Assembly (NCBI GenBank): GCA_033065855.1
Contig: JAVXUO010000644.1
Coordinates: 558,001-622,000 of the forward strand
Reading direction: 5' to 3'
Origin: Escallonia rubra
Lineage: Eukaryota > Streptophyta > Magnoliopsida > Escalloniales > Escalloniaceae
Length of the DNA: 64,000 bases
Each line of letters starts with the position of its first letter. Within the stretch, counting starts at the first letter, position 1. This document shows, piece by piece, positions 1 to 12,571 of the stretch. Below the pieces are notes generated by a model. The model saw only the letters and a program-made list of their open reading frames with translations, searched no databases and was not told where the DNA came from. Position numbers and translations under genes: made by a program.

Positions 1-1139
1 AATCATTAGTGACGGTTTTCGGAACAGCAACCCTGTTACATCAAAGGACCCAAGAGTGAAAAAAAATGGACAAATTGATCATCTATGAATGTATGAAAAT
101 AAATGATGCTAAAATTCTTTTGTCTCTAGCGTTAGAATTTTTGGCCTTAGACGGTTTTAGGAGCCATACACAGAGATGTAAGTTATAATGGGTTATCTTG
201 GGTTGGGCATTTAAAAATAATTTGCATAAAAACTCTATTTTGTTGGAAAACTTCAATAAACAGTAACTATCACTAGCTACCACCACCCGTTATCGCCATT
301 TGACACCACGGGCCACCACCATTCTTTAAACAAAAAAAATTCTTACTTTGTTTTGATAAACGAATTGAAACTAGAATATATTCACTTAACCTACCCAAAC
401 TAACTAATTCAATTTTTAAAGTTCGTTGGGTTTAAAAGCACATTAATTTTCTTGAGTTGGATTTATACCCAACCAGCCAACCTAAGTTGCCCCCCCTCAC
501 GCCTATTGCAACAGAGTACCCGGAAGTGAAAATAATGGACAAATAGATCATTAATGAATTTCAGTGTATGGAAATTGAGATTGGGTAGCAGAGGTATTTT
601 TAATAACTAGGTACTTGTTGAGTCTATTTGGGTACTTTACTAGAGGCGGTTTGTTGACATTTTGGGCCGCTTGTTAATGATTTGCCATCGGTGGATGAGA
701 AAGGTGCAGGAGATTAACCGGTTGTAATGTTCGTGGATCATCGTGATTACCACCTTTTTATGTGGAATATCACCTTTTCATGTGGATTATTGTGACCCTC
801 GAGTTTATGCGGTAGAAAAAAGAAATTCCCAACAAGCAAACTTTTCTTTCGATTGAACATCTCGCATGGTTTGAGCGTTACTTCTCTGGTTTGTATTGTT
901 CAGCGGAGACGGCTAAGTACTAAAGATTTGGGCATTTATAATATCTTTGTGGTGGTGGCATTAGATATTATTGCATGCAAATATGTGTTTTTCATTGGCG
1001 ATACAGTTTCGCATTATGGTTTTCATTATAAGTAGAATTTTTTGTTTTTTATATCTTAAAAAAGCTATTTCCTTACCGGTTAGGTGTTGAACTTAAGGGT
1101 TTTTCTTGTTTACATTTATTCATCATTGTTTTGATGCAG
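1..1139. other. Upstream/intronic sequence of the thioredoxin gene; no gene recognised
   Basis: AT-rich sequence with no coding segment I can support. It must include at least the 3' part of the intron before the first visible thioredoxin exon, which ends in a pyrimidine-rich acceptor (ttgatgcag). The first coding exon of an h-type thioredoxin, about 30 codons rich in E, K and W, was looked for here and not found, so it probably lies before the window. Confidence 0.5.
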
Positions 1140-1577
1140 ATAGTTATTGATTTCACTGCTTCATGGTGCGGACCGTGCCGTATGATTTCTCCGTTCCTGG
1201 CGGAGTTGGCTAAGAAGCTACCTACCGTTACCTTCCTTAAGGTGGACGTGGATGAATTGAAGGTAATAACAAGCTAGAATGAGCTCAAGTTGTCCTTGTT
1301 GTTCACGAAATAAAGTTGTTCCTTTTGATTCCACATGTTCAATTCTTTTGGCTAATTAGCAGGATCAGATATTAATTTGGTAACAAACATATTAGCCCCT
1401 AGTTACACACTCATGGTTGATTTCTTCTTGTAGACGGTTGCTGCAGATTGGGCTGTGGAGGCAATGCCGACGTTCATGTTCCTGAAAGGAGGGAAGATTG
1501 TGGACAAAATTGTGGGAGCAAAGAAAGAAGAGCTGCAGCAGACTATTGCCAAGCACATGAATACTGCTTCGGCCTGA
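1140..1577 (+). CDS. Thioredoxin h-type, 3' part (two exons; 5' exon outside window)
   Basis: This is the C-terminal three quarters of a cytosolic h-type thioredoxin, a small dithiol-disulfide oxidoreductase that reduces protein disulfides using electrons from NADPH-thioredoxin reductase. Exon 1140-1262 (41 codons, gtaata donor) encodes the active site WCGPC after IDFTAS and runs to KVDVDELK. Exon 1434-1577 follows a ttgtag acceptor and encodes [17 protein letters not shown], with the conserved cis-proline in MPTF, and ends TASA then TGA at 1575-1577. Both exons are open and joined in phase 0. The intron position after the KVDVDELK segment is usual for plant h-type thioredoxins. The N-terminal exon is missing, so plastid m/f/x types are not formally excluded, but the lack of an extension after the last helix and the [10 protein letters not shown] wording fit type h. 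It is probably a functional host gene. Confidence 0.93.
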
Positions 1578-1958
1578 TATCTTACTTGTTTAGAGAGGAA
1601 ACTATGGTCCTTCCTAGTATGCTGTTAGTCTGAGCATCGCTTTGATGTTCCTATGAATATTTTCCTGAATATTGCAAGTTTCTTATTATTATGAAGATGG
1701 AAGTGGTTATCTAGCATGTTTTGCAACTTCAGCTGTTCCCTCCGTCCCTTCTTCTTTTTAAGTTAAATTTACGTTTTCCGGATGCAATTGATTGCCAGTT
1801 TCTCAATGGTTTACTTATTCTGTTTTGGCAGTTCCTCGAGCTGAATTCTCAGCCTTCCAGCAAGATATGAAGGCCATAAACAGGCAAACTTGTCCCGTTT
1901 AGCAAAGTAACGGAGGACATAGAGAATTACCAAAACGACCGAATAGTAGCAGGAAACT
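1578..1958 (+). other. Thioredoxin 3' UTR and downstream flank
   Basis: Non-coding sequence after the thioredoxin stop, T-rich and typical of a plant 3' UTR. No further ORF is supported. It ends at the target duplication of the transposon nest (taaaatcat, 1959-1967), so the nest sits about 390 bp behind the stop codon. Confidence 0.5.
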
Positions 1959-3147
1959 TAAAATCATGGACTAATTATAACAGTATCTCTGAGGTTAGGG
2001 TATAATTACAGGTGTGTCCATTAGTTTGGACAAATTACACTTATGTCCGTTGACCAGACGAAATACAAAAATACTTATTGCCCCTAATTGAAATTAAAAT
2101 TTTATTTTCTTTTATCTATTTTCTCTCTCCAATTCAATCTCTCCTCTCAGATTCAAACCTAAAAATTACAGAGGGGCCTGATTTCGGCAATGGAGCTGCC
2201 AGCGTAGGGCGATGGAGCTGCTGAGGAGTTGCAGATTCGTGGTGAGCTTGAAATTGATGTCGAGAGATTTGGAGGAGGAGATTAAAGATGGAATTTACCA
2301 TCTTGCGCTCCGACTGCACCGTCTTTATTAGCACCAAAAAGAAAGGAGTGGCAGGAAGCTACCGGAGCAGGATGTAGGAAACCAACAAAGGGCAAAGGAA
2401 AAAACACTTACATAGGTGAACATAAGTATCAGAATGAAAGGATGAACCTAGAGGTGTCAAAGGGCCAGGCTTGGGTCGGCCTAGCCCGGGCCCAGAGGGC
2501 CAGAAAAAGGGCCGGGCCAGACAGGGCTTCGGGCCGAGCCGGGCCCGGATCCTTTTTAAAAAATATATATATTCTTATTTTGTGTTACAAAAATATTAAC
2601 ACATTAAATAAATTTTTTGATAGACCCTCCTTTTATGCGGGCTTGTGACCGGTTGCTTGTAATTTTGGAAAAACAAGAATGATTAACAGTTGATTAGTTA
2701 AGCATTTTCATCTAATCCATCCGCTCCTACTTTCTCTTATCAAACATTTTGCATTTTCTCTTGACAATTCTATTTAATTTCATACCACTATTTTTTGTTA
2801 TCTTAACTCAACAATGGATACCTACAAAGCTACAAAACTTTTTTCAATGATATCTTTAAAAATTTCACTCAAACATACCTCTAGCTTTGCATTTTACGTA
2901 GTATTAGGTATCTCATTAGAAACATGCATCATTAGACCACTTTTACTATGAACTTTCCCGTACTTTCTGGAGTTATGTTCCCCATTTCTATTGCCTAAAT
3001 TGTTTTGTTTCTAGTTCTTAGAAAAACAAAGATATATTTTCTCTTCATAATTTCATGAAACTAGTACAGAAGAGGATTGCAAGTAAAATTTGATAAAGAA
3101 GTAGGAACCATCATCATGAGCTGAAAAGAAATGTATATGTCCAAAAA

Positions 3148-3203
3148 GTTATATATATATATATATATATATATATCTATATATATATATATATATATAT
3201 ATA
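3148..3203. repeat. (AT)n microsatellite, left flank of element A
   Basis: Near-perfect (AT)n with one interruption (atctat). The same dinucleotide tract recurs at 10824-10843 between elements A and B and at 12574-12610 after B, as expected if each inserted into one (AT)n target. Confidence 0.95.
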
Positions 3204-4529
3204 GGGGTTCGATACACATCGACCGGTGGGAAAAAAGAATTTTCCCACCCAATCGCTGCTCAGTCATGCGTTTGGCCCAAAAGGAAAAACCCAATCGCAA
3301 GACTTTCTTGCGATTGGAATTATTGAAAAAAATTCCAATCGCAAGAAAGTCTTGCGATTGGAATTTTTAGGGCAAAAATCCCAATCCCAAGAAAGTCTTG
3401 CGATTGGGTTTGTCCTTTTTTTGTCCTTTTTTTTCTCCCCCTTCTCCCCCGGTCAACAATCACGGCCTCATGGCCCCCACCCCTCCTCCCCCCCCCCCCC
3501 CTCCTCCGGTCAACCTTCCTCCCCCCCCCCCCTTGGCCCCCACCCCTCCTTTCTTTATTTATTTGTCACTTAATTAGACAGTTTTTCACGAATTTATAAA
3601 AAATATCTAGAGCTAGATTTTCCCAAAGTGCAAAAAAGAGACCCTAGTTATTTTTAAAATATCTGTATCAGGTAAAAATTTCAGATTTTTTCAAATACTG
3701 GAGACGGGTAAACTGATACGCGCAACCTTGTAACTTTGCAGTGTAATTTAAAATATCAAGCTAACGCGATTTCGCGCGAAACTTTTTTGAGAACCCTAGG
3801 ATGTTGGGAAGTTCCATTTCCCAGGAATTCGGGCCATTCCGAAGCCGTTAGCAATTTTTTTGCCGAACGGGCTTTTAAGCGCTCGATCCGGACACCGGTT
3901 CGGGATTTTTGGGCGAAAAATCCGTAAAATACTTTTTAGATCAAGAATGAACTCAGGAAGCTTAAAATAACACTTTAAAGCAATTTTGAGGTTTTTCCTG
4001 ATGCCAGGGGCATTTTGGTAATTTGTTACCCCTAGAGGGGTATTTTGGTAATTTTACGGTGTCAAGTTTTTCGAAGGACTTCTCAGTCCATAAATGTAAG
4101 CACAGCACCTGAAAGGCTGATTTGAAGCCGATTCGCGGGGATTAAATGTCGCTAAAGGTGAAAACTTAATTAGACAGTTTTTCACGAATTTATAAAAAAT
4201 AGCTAGAGCTAGATTTTGCCAAAGTGCAAACAAGAGACCCTGGTTATTTCTAAAAGATCCGTATCAGGTAAAAATTTCAGATTTTTCCAAACTCTGGAAA
4301 CGGGTTAACTGATACGCGCAATCTTGTAACTTCGCAGTGTAATTTAAAATATCAAGCTAGCGCGATTTCGCGCGAAACTTTTTTGAGAACCCTAGGATTT
4401 TGGGAAGTTCCATTTCCCAGGAATTCGGGCCATTCCGAAGCCGTTACCAATTTTTTTGCCGAACGGGCTTTTAAGCGCTCGATCCGGACACCGGTTCGGG
4501 ATTTTTGGGCGAAAAATCCAGTAAATACT
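3204..4529 (+). repeat. Left long terminal inverted repeat of element A
   Basis: It matches the reverse complement of 9615-10823. The outer 200 bp hold nested palindromes with arms CCAATCGCAAGA and TCTTGCGATTGG, and a ccggtgggaaaa / ttttcccaccc hairpin at the tip. They are followed by C-rich runs (3489-3500, 3521-3532) and then an AT-rich 596-bp unit. Confidence 0.85.
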
Positions 4530-4833
4530 TTTTAGATCAAGAATGAACTCAGGAAGCTTAAAATAACATTTTAAAGCAATTTTGAGATTTTTCCTGATGC
4601 CAGGGGCATTTTGGTAATTTGTCACCCCGAGAGGGGTATTTTGGTAATTTTACGGTGTCAAGTTTTTCGAAGGACTTCTCAGTCCATAAATGTAAGCACA
4701 GCACCTGAAAGGCTGATTTGAAGCCGATTCGCGGGGATTAAATGTCGCTAAAGGTGAAAACTTAATTAGACAATTTTTCACGAATTTATAAAAAATAGCT
4801 AGAGCTAGATTTTGCCAAAGTGCAAACAAGAGA
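3569..4833 (+). repeat. 596-bp direct repeats (two full units and a 73-bp start of a third)
   Basis: Units begin with cttaattagaca at 3569, 4165 and 4761, a constant period of 596 bp; the third stops after tgccaaagtgcaaacaagaga. The units are nearly identical and each includes the CGCGCGAAAC..GAACCCTAGGAT core. Inverted copies occur in the right arm (9616-10565) and forward copies in element B. Confidence 0.88.
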
Positions 4834-5084
4834 TAATGAACCCCTGAAAGGTTGTTTTTCAAATGACTGCTTAGTCCAGAAATGTAAGCAAAGCACCTGA
4901 AAGGTTGTTTCGAAGCTGATTTGGGGCGTTAGGGTGATAATGAACCCCCGGGGGCATTTCGGTAATTTGCCGCTCATCGGAGGCTATTTTGGTAATTTTA
5001 CATTATACAAATTTTCCAACAATTACACTGCAAATAATTTTTATTCTTCTTTTATTTAATTCTATGACTTGTTGAGAATTATAT

Positions 5085-6440
5085 TTTTGGAAGGGCCTAT
5101 TTGCGCACACTTTAGCGCCCAATTCATAGCTTCCGAAAAATCTTGTAAATTTTTTTGTTCATTGCACCTCAGGCACGCTAGTTAGCCCATTCGTAAGAAT
5201 TTCGGCGAAAAACGAGACACGTTATATTTTGGGTTTTCCTATGAAGGGCCTATTCGGGTACACTTTAGGGCCGAATTCATAGCTTCCGAAAAATCTTGTA
5301 TTTTTTTTTTGTCACTTTTTTTTCGCTCATTGCACCTCAGGCACGCTAGTTAGCCCATTCGTAAGAATTTCGGCGAAAAACGAGACACGTTATTTTTTGG
5401 GTTTTCCTATGAAGGGCCTATTCGGGCACACTTTAGGGCCCAATTCATAGCTTCCGAAAAATCTTGTAATTTTTTTTGTCACTTTTTTTCCCTCATTGCA
5501 CCTCAGGCACGCTAGTTAGCCCATTCGTAAGAATTTCGGCGAAAAACGAGACACGTTATTTTTTGGGTTTTCCTATGAAGGGCCTATTCGGGCACACTTT
5601 AGGGCCCAATTCATAACTTCCGAAAAATCTTGTAATTTTTTTTGTCACTTTTTTTTCGCTCATTGCATCTCAGGCACGCTAGTTAGCCCATTCGTAAGAA
5701 TTTCGGCGAAAAACGAGACACGTTATTTTTTGGGTTTTCCTATGAAGGGCCTATTCGGGCACACTTTAGGGCCCAATTCATAACTTCCGAAAAATCTTGT
5801 AATTTTTTTTGTCACTTTTTTTCGCTCATTGCACCTCAGGCACGCTAGTTAGCCCATTCGTAAGAATTTCGGCGAAAAACGAGACACGTTATTTTTTGGG
5901 TTTTCCTATGAAGGGCCTATTCGGGCACACTTTAGGGCCCAATTCATAACTTCCGAAAAATCTTGTAATTTTTTTTGTCACTTTTTTCGCTCATTGCATC
6001 TCAGGCACGCTAGTTAGCCCATTCGTAAGAATTTCGGCGAAAAACGAGACACGTTATTTTTTGGGTTTTCCTATGAAGGGCCTATTCGGGCACACTTTAG
6101 GGCCCAATTCATAACTTCCGAAAAATCTTGTAATTTTTTTTGTCACTTTTTTTCGCTCATTGCACCTCAGGCACGCTAGTTAGCCCATTCGTAAGAATTT
6201 CGGCGAAAAACGAGACACGTTATTTTTTGGGTTTTCCTATGAAGGGCCTATTCGGGCACACTTTAGGGCCCAATTCATAACTTCCGAAAAATCTTGTAAT
6301 TTTTTTTGTCACTTTTTTTTCGCTCATTGCACCTCAGGCACGCTAGTTAGCCCATTCGTAAGAATTTCGGCGAAAATGGAGACAAATAATATATTTGGTT
6401 TTCCTATAAAAGGCATATTCGCGCACACTTTATCGCCAAA
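5085..6440 (+). repeat. 166-bp tandem array, about eight copies, behind the Ulp1 gene
   Basis: The marker gaagggcctatt recurs at about 5089, 5243, 5411, 5577, 5744, 5910, 6075 and 6241, with a diverged copy at about 6407. Steps are 165-168 bp apart from the shorter first copy. Inner copies are almost identical and end copies diverge, typical of unequal exchange or slippage. The array ends about 70 bp from the stop codon of the PMD-Ulp1 gene (minus strand), so it lies directly at the 3' end of that gene. Confidence 0.92.
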
Positions 6441-6508
6441 TTCATAGCTTACGAAAATACATGTACATTTTGTTTAAGGGGTTCTTTTCTCATTGCACCT
6501 TAGTCACG

Positions 6509-9380
6509 CTAGTTAGGATAATGGTAATGAAGGCATCTAGCTTCATTCTTTTTCAGCTCCCAGGCTATCCTATACCTAAACGTCAAGGCAGCCTTCCTAG
6601 TCCACGACGTATATCTGAGCACCTCCGAGCGAGCAATGTAGTCCATGTACTTGAGGACGTAAATCCCGCAATCGTGACTGTTATATTGCTTTGGTCGGTC
6701 CTGTATCATCACGACCGTCCAAGGCTCTACCGTCGAATTCCTGGTGATGGATTCCCCCGAATAATCTCGGCACGCTATCGAGAAGATAGTAGTCTGCATC
6801 CAACAATTAAAAAGGTCATCAAGCCTATGTTACAATAAGAATATACTATGAGCCAAGGTCAACCGATAAAAACTAACCACTGCAGTGATGTACTCGCTAT
6901 ACATATGTGCCAGCGACCGCCCAGGAGAGTCCTCCCTTAGGCTATCGTATATGTTGACATGTTTGTTCGCTGGATGGAGAACTAATAGGAACCAGTGGTT
7001 TTCATGATGGCAAGGTATCATGACAAGGTTCGCATGAGCAGCGTGACATTGATAGTCTGCGTTCAACAGGCCTAATACGTTTCCAGATGGTTTCCACTTA
7101 CCCTTGCCTGCCCCTCGCCTCCTCCATTCTGTTAACTCCCTCATGCTGGTCACCATTAATGTGACAAAGTAAGTGGGATGCATGTTAAGCTTCAAATCTT
7201 CGCACTGGTTATAACGTAGCTCTCTAATCTGGAGCAGATCTATATAAGCGTTCATGACGAAATTTGAAATATATGTCTCCGGTGCCAACATTCTCACATC
7301 CGCGTGACCTAGCAATGTTCCAAGAGGAAAGTCTGTTGAATCGACAGGCTCAGGCCCGAAGTAGTGCCGGTCGATCCAATCCCGCTTGTTCGGCCTCAAT
7401 GGCTTTGTCGCTTGTCCTTTATCCGACCGGATGCTTGGACGCGAGGCCTGAATTCCTACTTGGGTCACCTGACTCTGGCGCTGAGAGTCGTACGTGTCAG
7501 GAGGCAAGCGACTAGACGGCTCCCAGAATTCCCTCTGGGGCAAAGACGCGTCAGGAGGCAAGCGACTTGACAGCTCCCACACCACACTCTGGGGCACAGA
7601 ATCGTACGCGTCAGGAGGCAAGCAACTAGACGGCTCCCCCAGGCCCTGACTCTGGGGCTGAGAGCCGTACGCGTCAGGAGGCAAGCGACTAGACGGCTCC
7701 CCTTGGTAACCCCGGTACGCAACACTAAAGTTGTGAACATCAGTCTTGTACCTCTCAATGGAGCTCTTGAGACTGTCAGGCGCATGCGCGACATACCAGT
7801 CAAACCGCTCGAGCTGCTTGAACACCTCAGTGCCCTGGTCAACCTAAAAAACATGCATAGAAAAATCACCGTCATCATTTCAGGCATGGTCGAGAAGGTG
7901 CGCAAATAAATATTGAAACAACACTAGGTTGACTTACAATGCTCAATGCCCAGAACTGGTCATAGACCTCGCGTGGCGCATACGATTTGGTCCTCACTTG
8001 GGAAGGGCGATTCACCCTCGTGCGCGTCACCTTGAGAAACCACTGCAGGTACTCCTCAGTACTGGTGCCGTCGTCCTTGAGCGATACAAGGCTACCATAC
8101 ATTTCTTGCCAAGTATTCCACTGTTGCACCTCGTCGCTCAGCAAATTTAAGGCATCAGGCACCTCAAAATTCGGACCTCGACCGCTCCTGTATGGCCGCA
8201 TGTCTACAGCGGGTTTTGGTATCCCTTGTAGACAGCCAGCTTGTTTCATAGCTCGATCGGGCATCTGAAACTCACATACTTCGAAGTGAATAAGTGGCAC
8301 CCGAACAAAACATGCCAGCACGTACGACACCGGAAGTTGCCAACACAACTCATCCAACCGATGCATCACCTTCCCATATGGCTGCCACGTCACCTGGGAT
8401 GCATCCATCATATCTAGTTCCCCCCGATAGAACATTAGATGGTGGTGAGGGTCTACCCGTCTCCTCCGTTTGGTCGTAGGCCCCCAGGCCCACACCCTAG
8501 GCCACGTCTCATCGGAATCAGCTACGGGCTGTGGACGACCCGTGGGTAGCCTCTCGTAAGACCAAACCTGTGAACGCAAACATTATATGGAATTAGTAAT
8601 TAATCACGAATATATTGACACGTCAACCAAGAATATAAATGCTCAAACCTGTAACAGAGTGATGCAGGCGGCAATGGACTTGGTAGCGTTTCTCGTAGCT
8701 TTGTGCAATGCTCGATATAGGTGCGCAAGGACAGCTGAACCCCACGAATACGAGTATACCTCCTCAAGATCCTCCAAGAACACCATATACTTCGGATGCA
8801 CCGTGTTTTTTTTTTGCGTCGGAAGTAATATAGATCCAGTAATATACAAAAGGAATGCCTTCGTATACGTCACCAAATCATGAGGAGTGTATTCATCCGG
8901 TAGCTCGCCGTACTGCTCTCTCAACCATTTAAGTTTTATGCCGTTGGTTGTAAGAGCGTCCCTCGGAATTCCCGGAAAATACTGCATAGCCATCTTCGCT
9001 ATGGATGCAGATGTTTTACTCGAAGTAATGGGTCTGCCGTGACATGGGATTCCAAGTATAAATCCGACGTCCTCTAATGTAATAGTCATTTCACCAAACC
9101 GGAAGTGAAATGAGTTCGTCTCGCCCCTCCATCGTTCAACTAGAGCGGATATAAGGCAATCGTCGTGCCAAGACCAAATCCCGCAATCGGTGAACACGGT
9201 CAAATTTTGACGGTGTAATAGTTGTATTTGTTCCTCGTTCAGTACCCACTCGTCGAGGTGACTTGTGCTTTGAATTGTTTCCAAAACACTCCTATCGACA
9301 CCGTCAAATACGTGCCTCGCGACGTGGTCATCGTCATCGTATAGGATTGATGTATCATGAGGTCCAGGGTTGAAATCCAT
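6509..9380 (-). CDS. Plant mobile domain (PMD)-Ulp1 protease fusion, 870 aa, intact
   Basis: A four-exon transposon gene: 9380-8649, 8567-7938, 7843-6878 and 6793-6509 (244, 210, 322 and 94 codons plus TAG), all introns phase 0 and GT-AG, with no stop or frameshift. Residues about 1-445 are a plant mobile domain, recognised by SALVERWRGETNSFHF, GEMTITLEDVGFILGIP, KLKWLREQYGELP, YRALHKATRN and VDPHHHLMFYRG. A linker (about 490-575) holds four proline-rich repeats of about 20 residues with core SSRLPPDAYGS. The C-terminal part is a C48/Ulp1-like cysteine protease: His in HENHW (6995-6997), Asp in IYDSL (6944-6946), Gln in DRPKQYNSHDCG and Cys in SHDCG (6668-6670). Ulp1 enzymes cut SUMO or related proteins from substrates; PMD proteins occur in hosts (MAIN/MAIL) and transposons. 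The fusion's substrate is unknown. The intact frame suggests recent activity or selection. Confidence 0.88.
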
Positions 9381-9614
9381 ATCTGTAAGAACAAAATATA
9401 ATCGTAAACCAACTTAGCGTCCATAATATTTACATTCCAAAACTGTAACTGAATCGTTAACCTAGCTTACCAACGCATTAGCAATAGTCATTAAATCATT
9501 ATTTTAATGTATTAAAATCATTCCTCACTTCCCACCACTCCGAACGCTTAATAACGCTAGTTCCCTAAAATTTAGCGCCAACGTGGTTATTTAGCAATAT
9601 CCCCCCCCCCCCCG

Positions 9615-10823
9615 ATTTACTGGATTTTTCGCCCAAAAATCCCGAACCGGTGTCCGGATCGAGCGCTTAAAAGCCCGTTCGGCAAAAAAATTGGTAACGG
9701 CTTCGGAATGGCCCGAATTCCTGGGAAATGGAACTTCCCAACATCCTAGGGTTCTCAAAAAAGTTTCGCGCGAAATCGCGCTAGCTTGATATTTTAAATT
9801 ACACTGCGAAGTTACAAGATTGCGCGTATCAGTTAACCCGTTTCCAGAGTTTGGAAAAATCTGAAATTTTTACCTGATACGGATCTTTTAGAAATAACCA
9901 AGGTCTCTTGTTTGCACTTTGTCAAACTCTAGCTCTAGCTATTTTTTATAAATTCGTGAAAAACTGTCTAATTAAGTTTTCACCTTTAGCGACATTTAAT
10001 CCCCGCGAATCGGCTTCAAATCAGCCTTTCAGGTGCTGTGCTTACATTTATGGACTGAGAAGTCCTTCGAAAAACTTGACACCGTAAAATTACCAAAATA
10101 CCCCTCTCGGGGTGACAAATTACCAAAATGCCCCTGGCATCAGGAAAAATCTCAAAATTGCTTTAAAATGTTATTTTAAGCTTCCTGAGTTCATTCTTGA
10201 TCTAAAAAGTATTTTACGGATTTTTCGCCCAAAAATCCCGAACCGGTGTCCGGATCGAGCGCTTAAAAGCCCGTTCGGCAAAAAAATTGCTAACGGCTTC
10301 GGAATGGTCCGAATTCCTGGGAAATGGAACTTCCCAACATCCTAGGGTTCTCAAAAAAGTTTCGCGCGAAATCGCGTTAGCTTGATATTTTAAATTACAC
10401 TGCAAAGTTACAAGGTTGCGCGTATCAGTTTACCCGTCTCCAGTATTTGGAAAAATCTGAAATTTTTACCTGATACAGATCTTTTAAAAATAACTAGGGT
10501 CTCTTTTTTGCACTTTGGGAAAATCTAGCTCTAGATATTTTTTATAAATTCGTGAAAAATTGTCTAATTAAGTGACAAATAAATAAAGAAAGGAGGGGTG
10601 GGGGCCAAGGGGGGGGGGGGGGAGGAGGGGTGGGGGCCATGAGGCCGTGATTGTTGACCGGGGGAGAAGAGGGAGAACAAAAAGGACAAAAAAATGACAA
10701 ACCCAATCGCAAGACTTTCTTGCGATTGGAATTTTTTTCATCCTTTTTGGGCCAATCGCATGACTGAGCAGCGATTGGGTGGGAAATTTTTTTTTTCCCA
10801 CCGGTCGATGTGTATCGAACCCC
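9615..10823 (-). repeat. Right long terminal inverted repeat of element A
   Basis: Reverse complement of 3204-4529, including the palindromic tip. Its inner edge abuts a run of about 14 C residues (9601-9614), which marks the join to the gene-bearing internal region. Confidence 0.85.
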
Positions 10824-10843
10824 ATATATATATATATATATAT

Positions 10844-12571
10844 GGGGTTCGATACACATCGACCGGTGGGAAAAAAAAAATATCCACCCAATCGCTGCCC
10901 AGTCGAGCGATTGGCCCAAAAAGGAAAACCCCAATCGCCAGAAAGTCTTGCGATTGGATTTTTTGGGGAAAAAATCCCAATCGCAAGACTTTCTTGCGAT
11001 TGGAATTGTCCTTTTTTTGTCCTTTTTTTTCTCCCCCTTCTCCCCCGGTCAACAATCACGGCCTCATGGCCCCCCCCTCCTCCCCCCCACCCCTCCTCCG
11101 GTCAACCTTCCTCCCCCCCTTGGCCCCCACCCCTCCTTTCTTTATTTATTTGTCACTTAATTAGACAATTTTTCACGAATTTATAAAAAATATCTAGAGC
11201 TAGATTTTCCCAAAGTCCAAAAAAGAGACCCTAGTTATTTTTAAAAGATCTGTATCAGGTAAAAATTTCAGATTTTTCCAAATACTGGAGACGGGTAAAC
11301 TGATACGCGCAACCTTGTAACTTTGCAGTGTAATTTAAAATATCAAGCTAACGCGATTTCGCGCGAAACTTTTTTGAGAACCCTAGGATGTTGGGAAGTT
11401 CCATTTCCCAGGAATTCGGGCCATTCCGAAGCAGTTAGCAATTTTTCTGCCGAACGGGCTTTTAAGCGCTCGATCCGGACACCGGTTCGGGATTTTTGGG
11501 CGAAAAATCCGTAAAATACTTTTTAGATCAAGAATGAACTCAGGAAGCTTAAAATAACATTTTAAAGCAATTTTGAGATTTTTCCTGATGCCAGGGGCAT
11601 TTTGGTAATTTGTCACCCCGAGAGGGGTATTTTGGTAATTTTACGGTGTCAAGTTTTTCGAAGGACTTCTCAGTCCATAAATGTAAGCACAGCACCTGAA
11701 AGGCTGATTTGAAGCCGATTCGCGGGGATTAAATGTCGCTAAAGGTGAAAACTTAATTAGACAGTTTTTCACGAATTTATAAAAAATAGCTAGAGCTAGA
11801 TTTTGCCAAAGTGCAAACAAGAGACCCTGGTTATTTCTAAAAGATCCGTATCAGGTAAAAATTTCAGATTTTTCCAAACTCTGGAAACGGGTTAACTGAT
11901 ACGCGCAATCTTGTAACTTCGCAGTGTAATTTAAAATATCAAGCGAGGGCGATTTCGCGCGAAACTTTTTTGAGAACCCTAGGATGTTGGGAAGTTCCAT
12001 TTCCCAGGAATTCGGGCCATTCCGAAGCCGTTAGCAATTTTTTTGCCGAACGGGCTTTTAAGCGCTCGATCCGGACACTGCGAAGTTACAAGGTTGCGCG
12101 TATCAGTTTACCCGTCTCCAGTATTTGGAAAACTCTGAAATTTTTACCTGATACAGATCTTTTAAAAATAACTAGGGTCTCTTTTTTGGACTTTGGGAAA
12201 ATCTAGCTCTAGATATTTTTTATAAATTCGTGAAAAACTGTCTAATTAAGTGACAAATAAATAAAGAAAGGAGGGGTGGGGGCCAAGGGGGGGGGGAGGA
12301 AGGTTGACCGGAGGAGGGGTGGGGGGGGGGAGGAGGGGTGGGGGCCATGAGGCCGTGATTGTTGACCGGGGGGAGAAGGGGGAGAAAAAAAAAGGACAAA
12401 AAAAGGACAATTCCAATCGCAAGAAAGTCTTGCGATTGGGATTTTTGCCCCAAAAATTCCAATCGCAAGACTTTCTGGCGATTGGGGTTTTCCTTTTTGG
12501 GCCAATCGCTTGACTGAGCAGCGATTGGGTGGGAAATTTTTTTTTTCCCACCGGTCGATGTGTATCGAACC

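Larger units (their letters stand above)
3204..10823. mobile_element. Element A: foldback MULE-like transposon carrying a PMD-Ulp1 gene
   Basis: A 7620-bp element with terminal inverted repeats starting GGGGTTCGATACACATCGAC, flanked on both sides by (AT)n. The inverted repeats are very long, about 1.2-1.3 kb (3204-4529 against 9615-10823). The only gene inside is the minus-strand PMD-Ulp1 fusion (6509-9380); no transposase motif was found. It therefore looks non-autonomous and in need of transposase from elsewhere. Mutator-like elements carrying Ulp1-like genes (Kaonashi type) are known in plants; assignment to MULE rests on the long inverted repeats and this cargo, because a target duplication cannot be read inside an (AT)n tract. 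Confidence 0.82.

Noticed and set aside
853-1035. Possible first exon of the thioredoxin gene
   Set aside because: The 60-codon frame has no thioredoxin N-terminal features and no fitting donor site in frame with exon 1140-1262.
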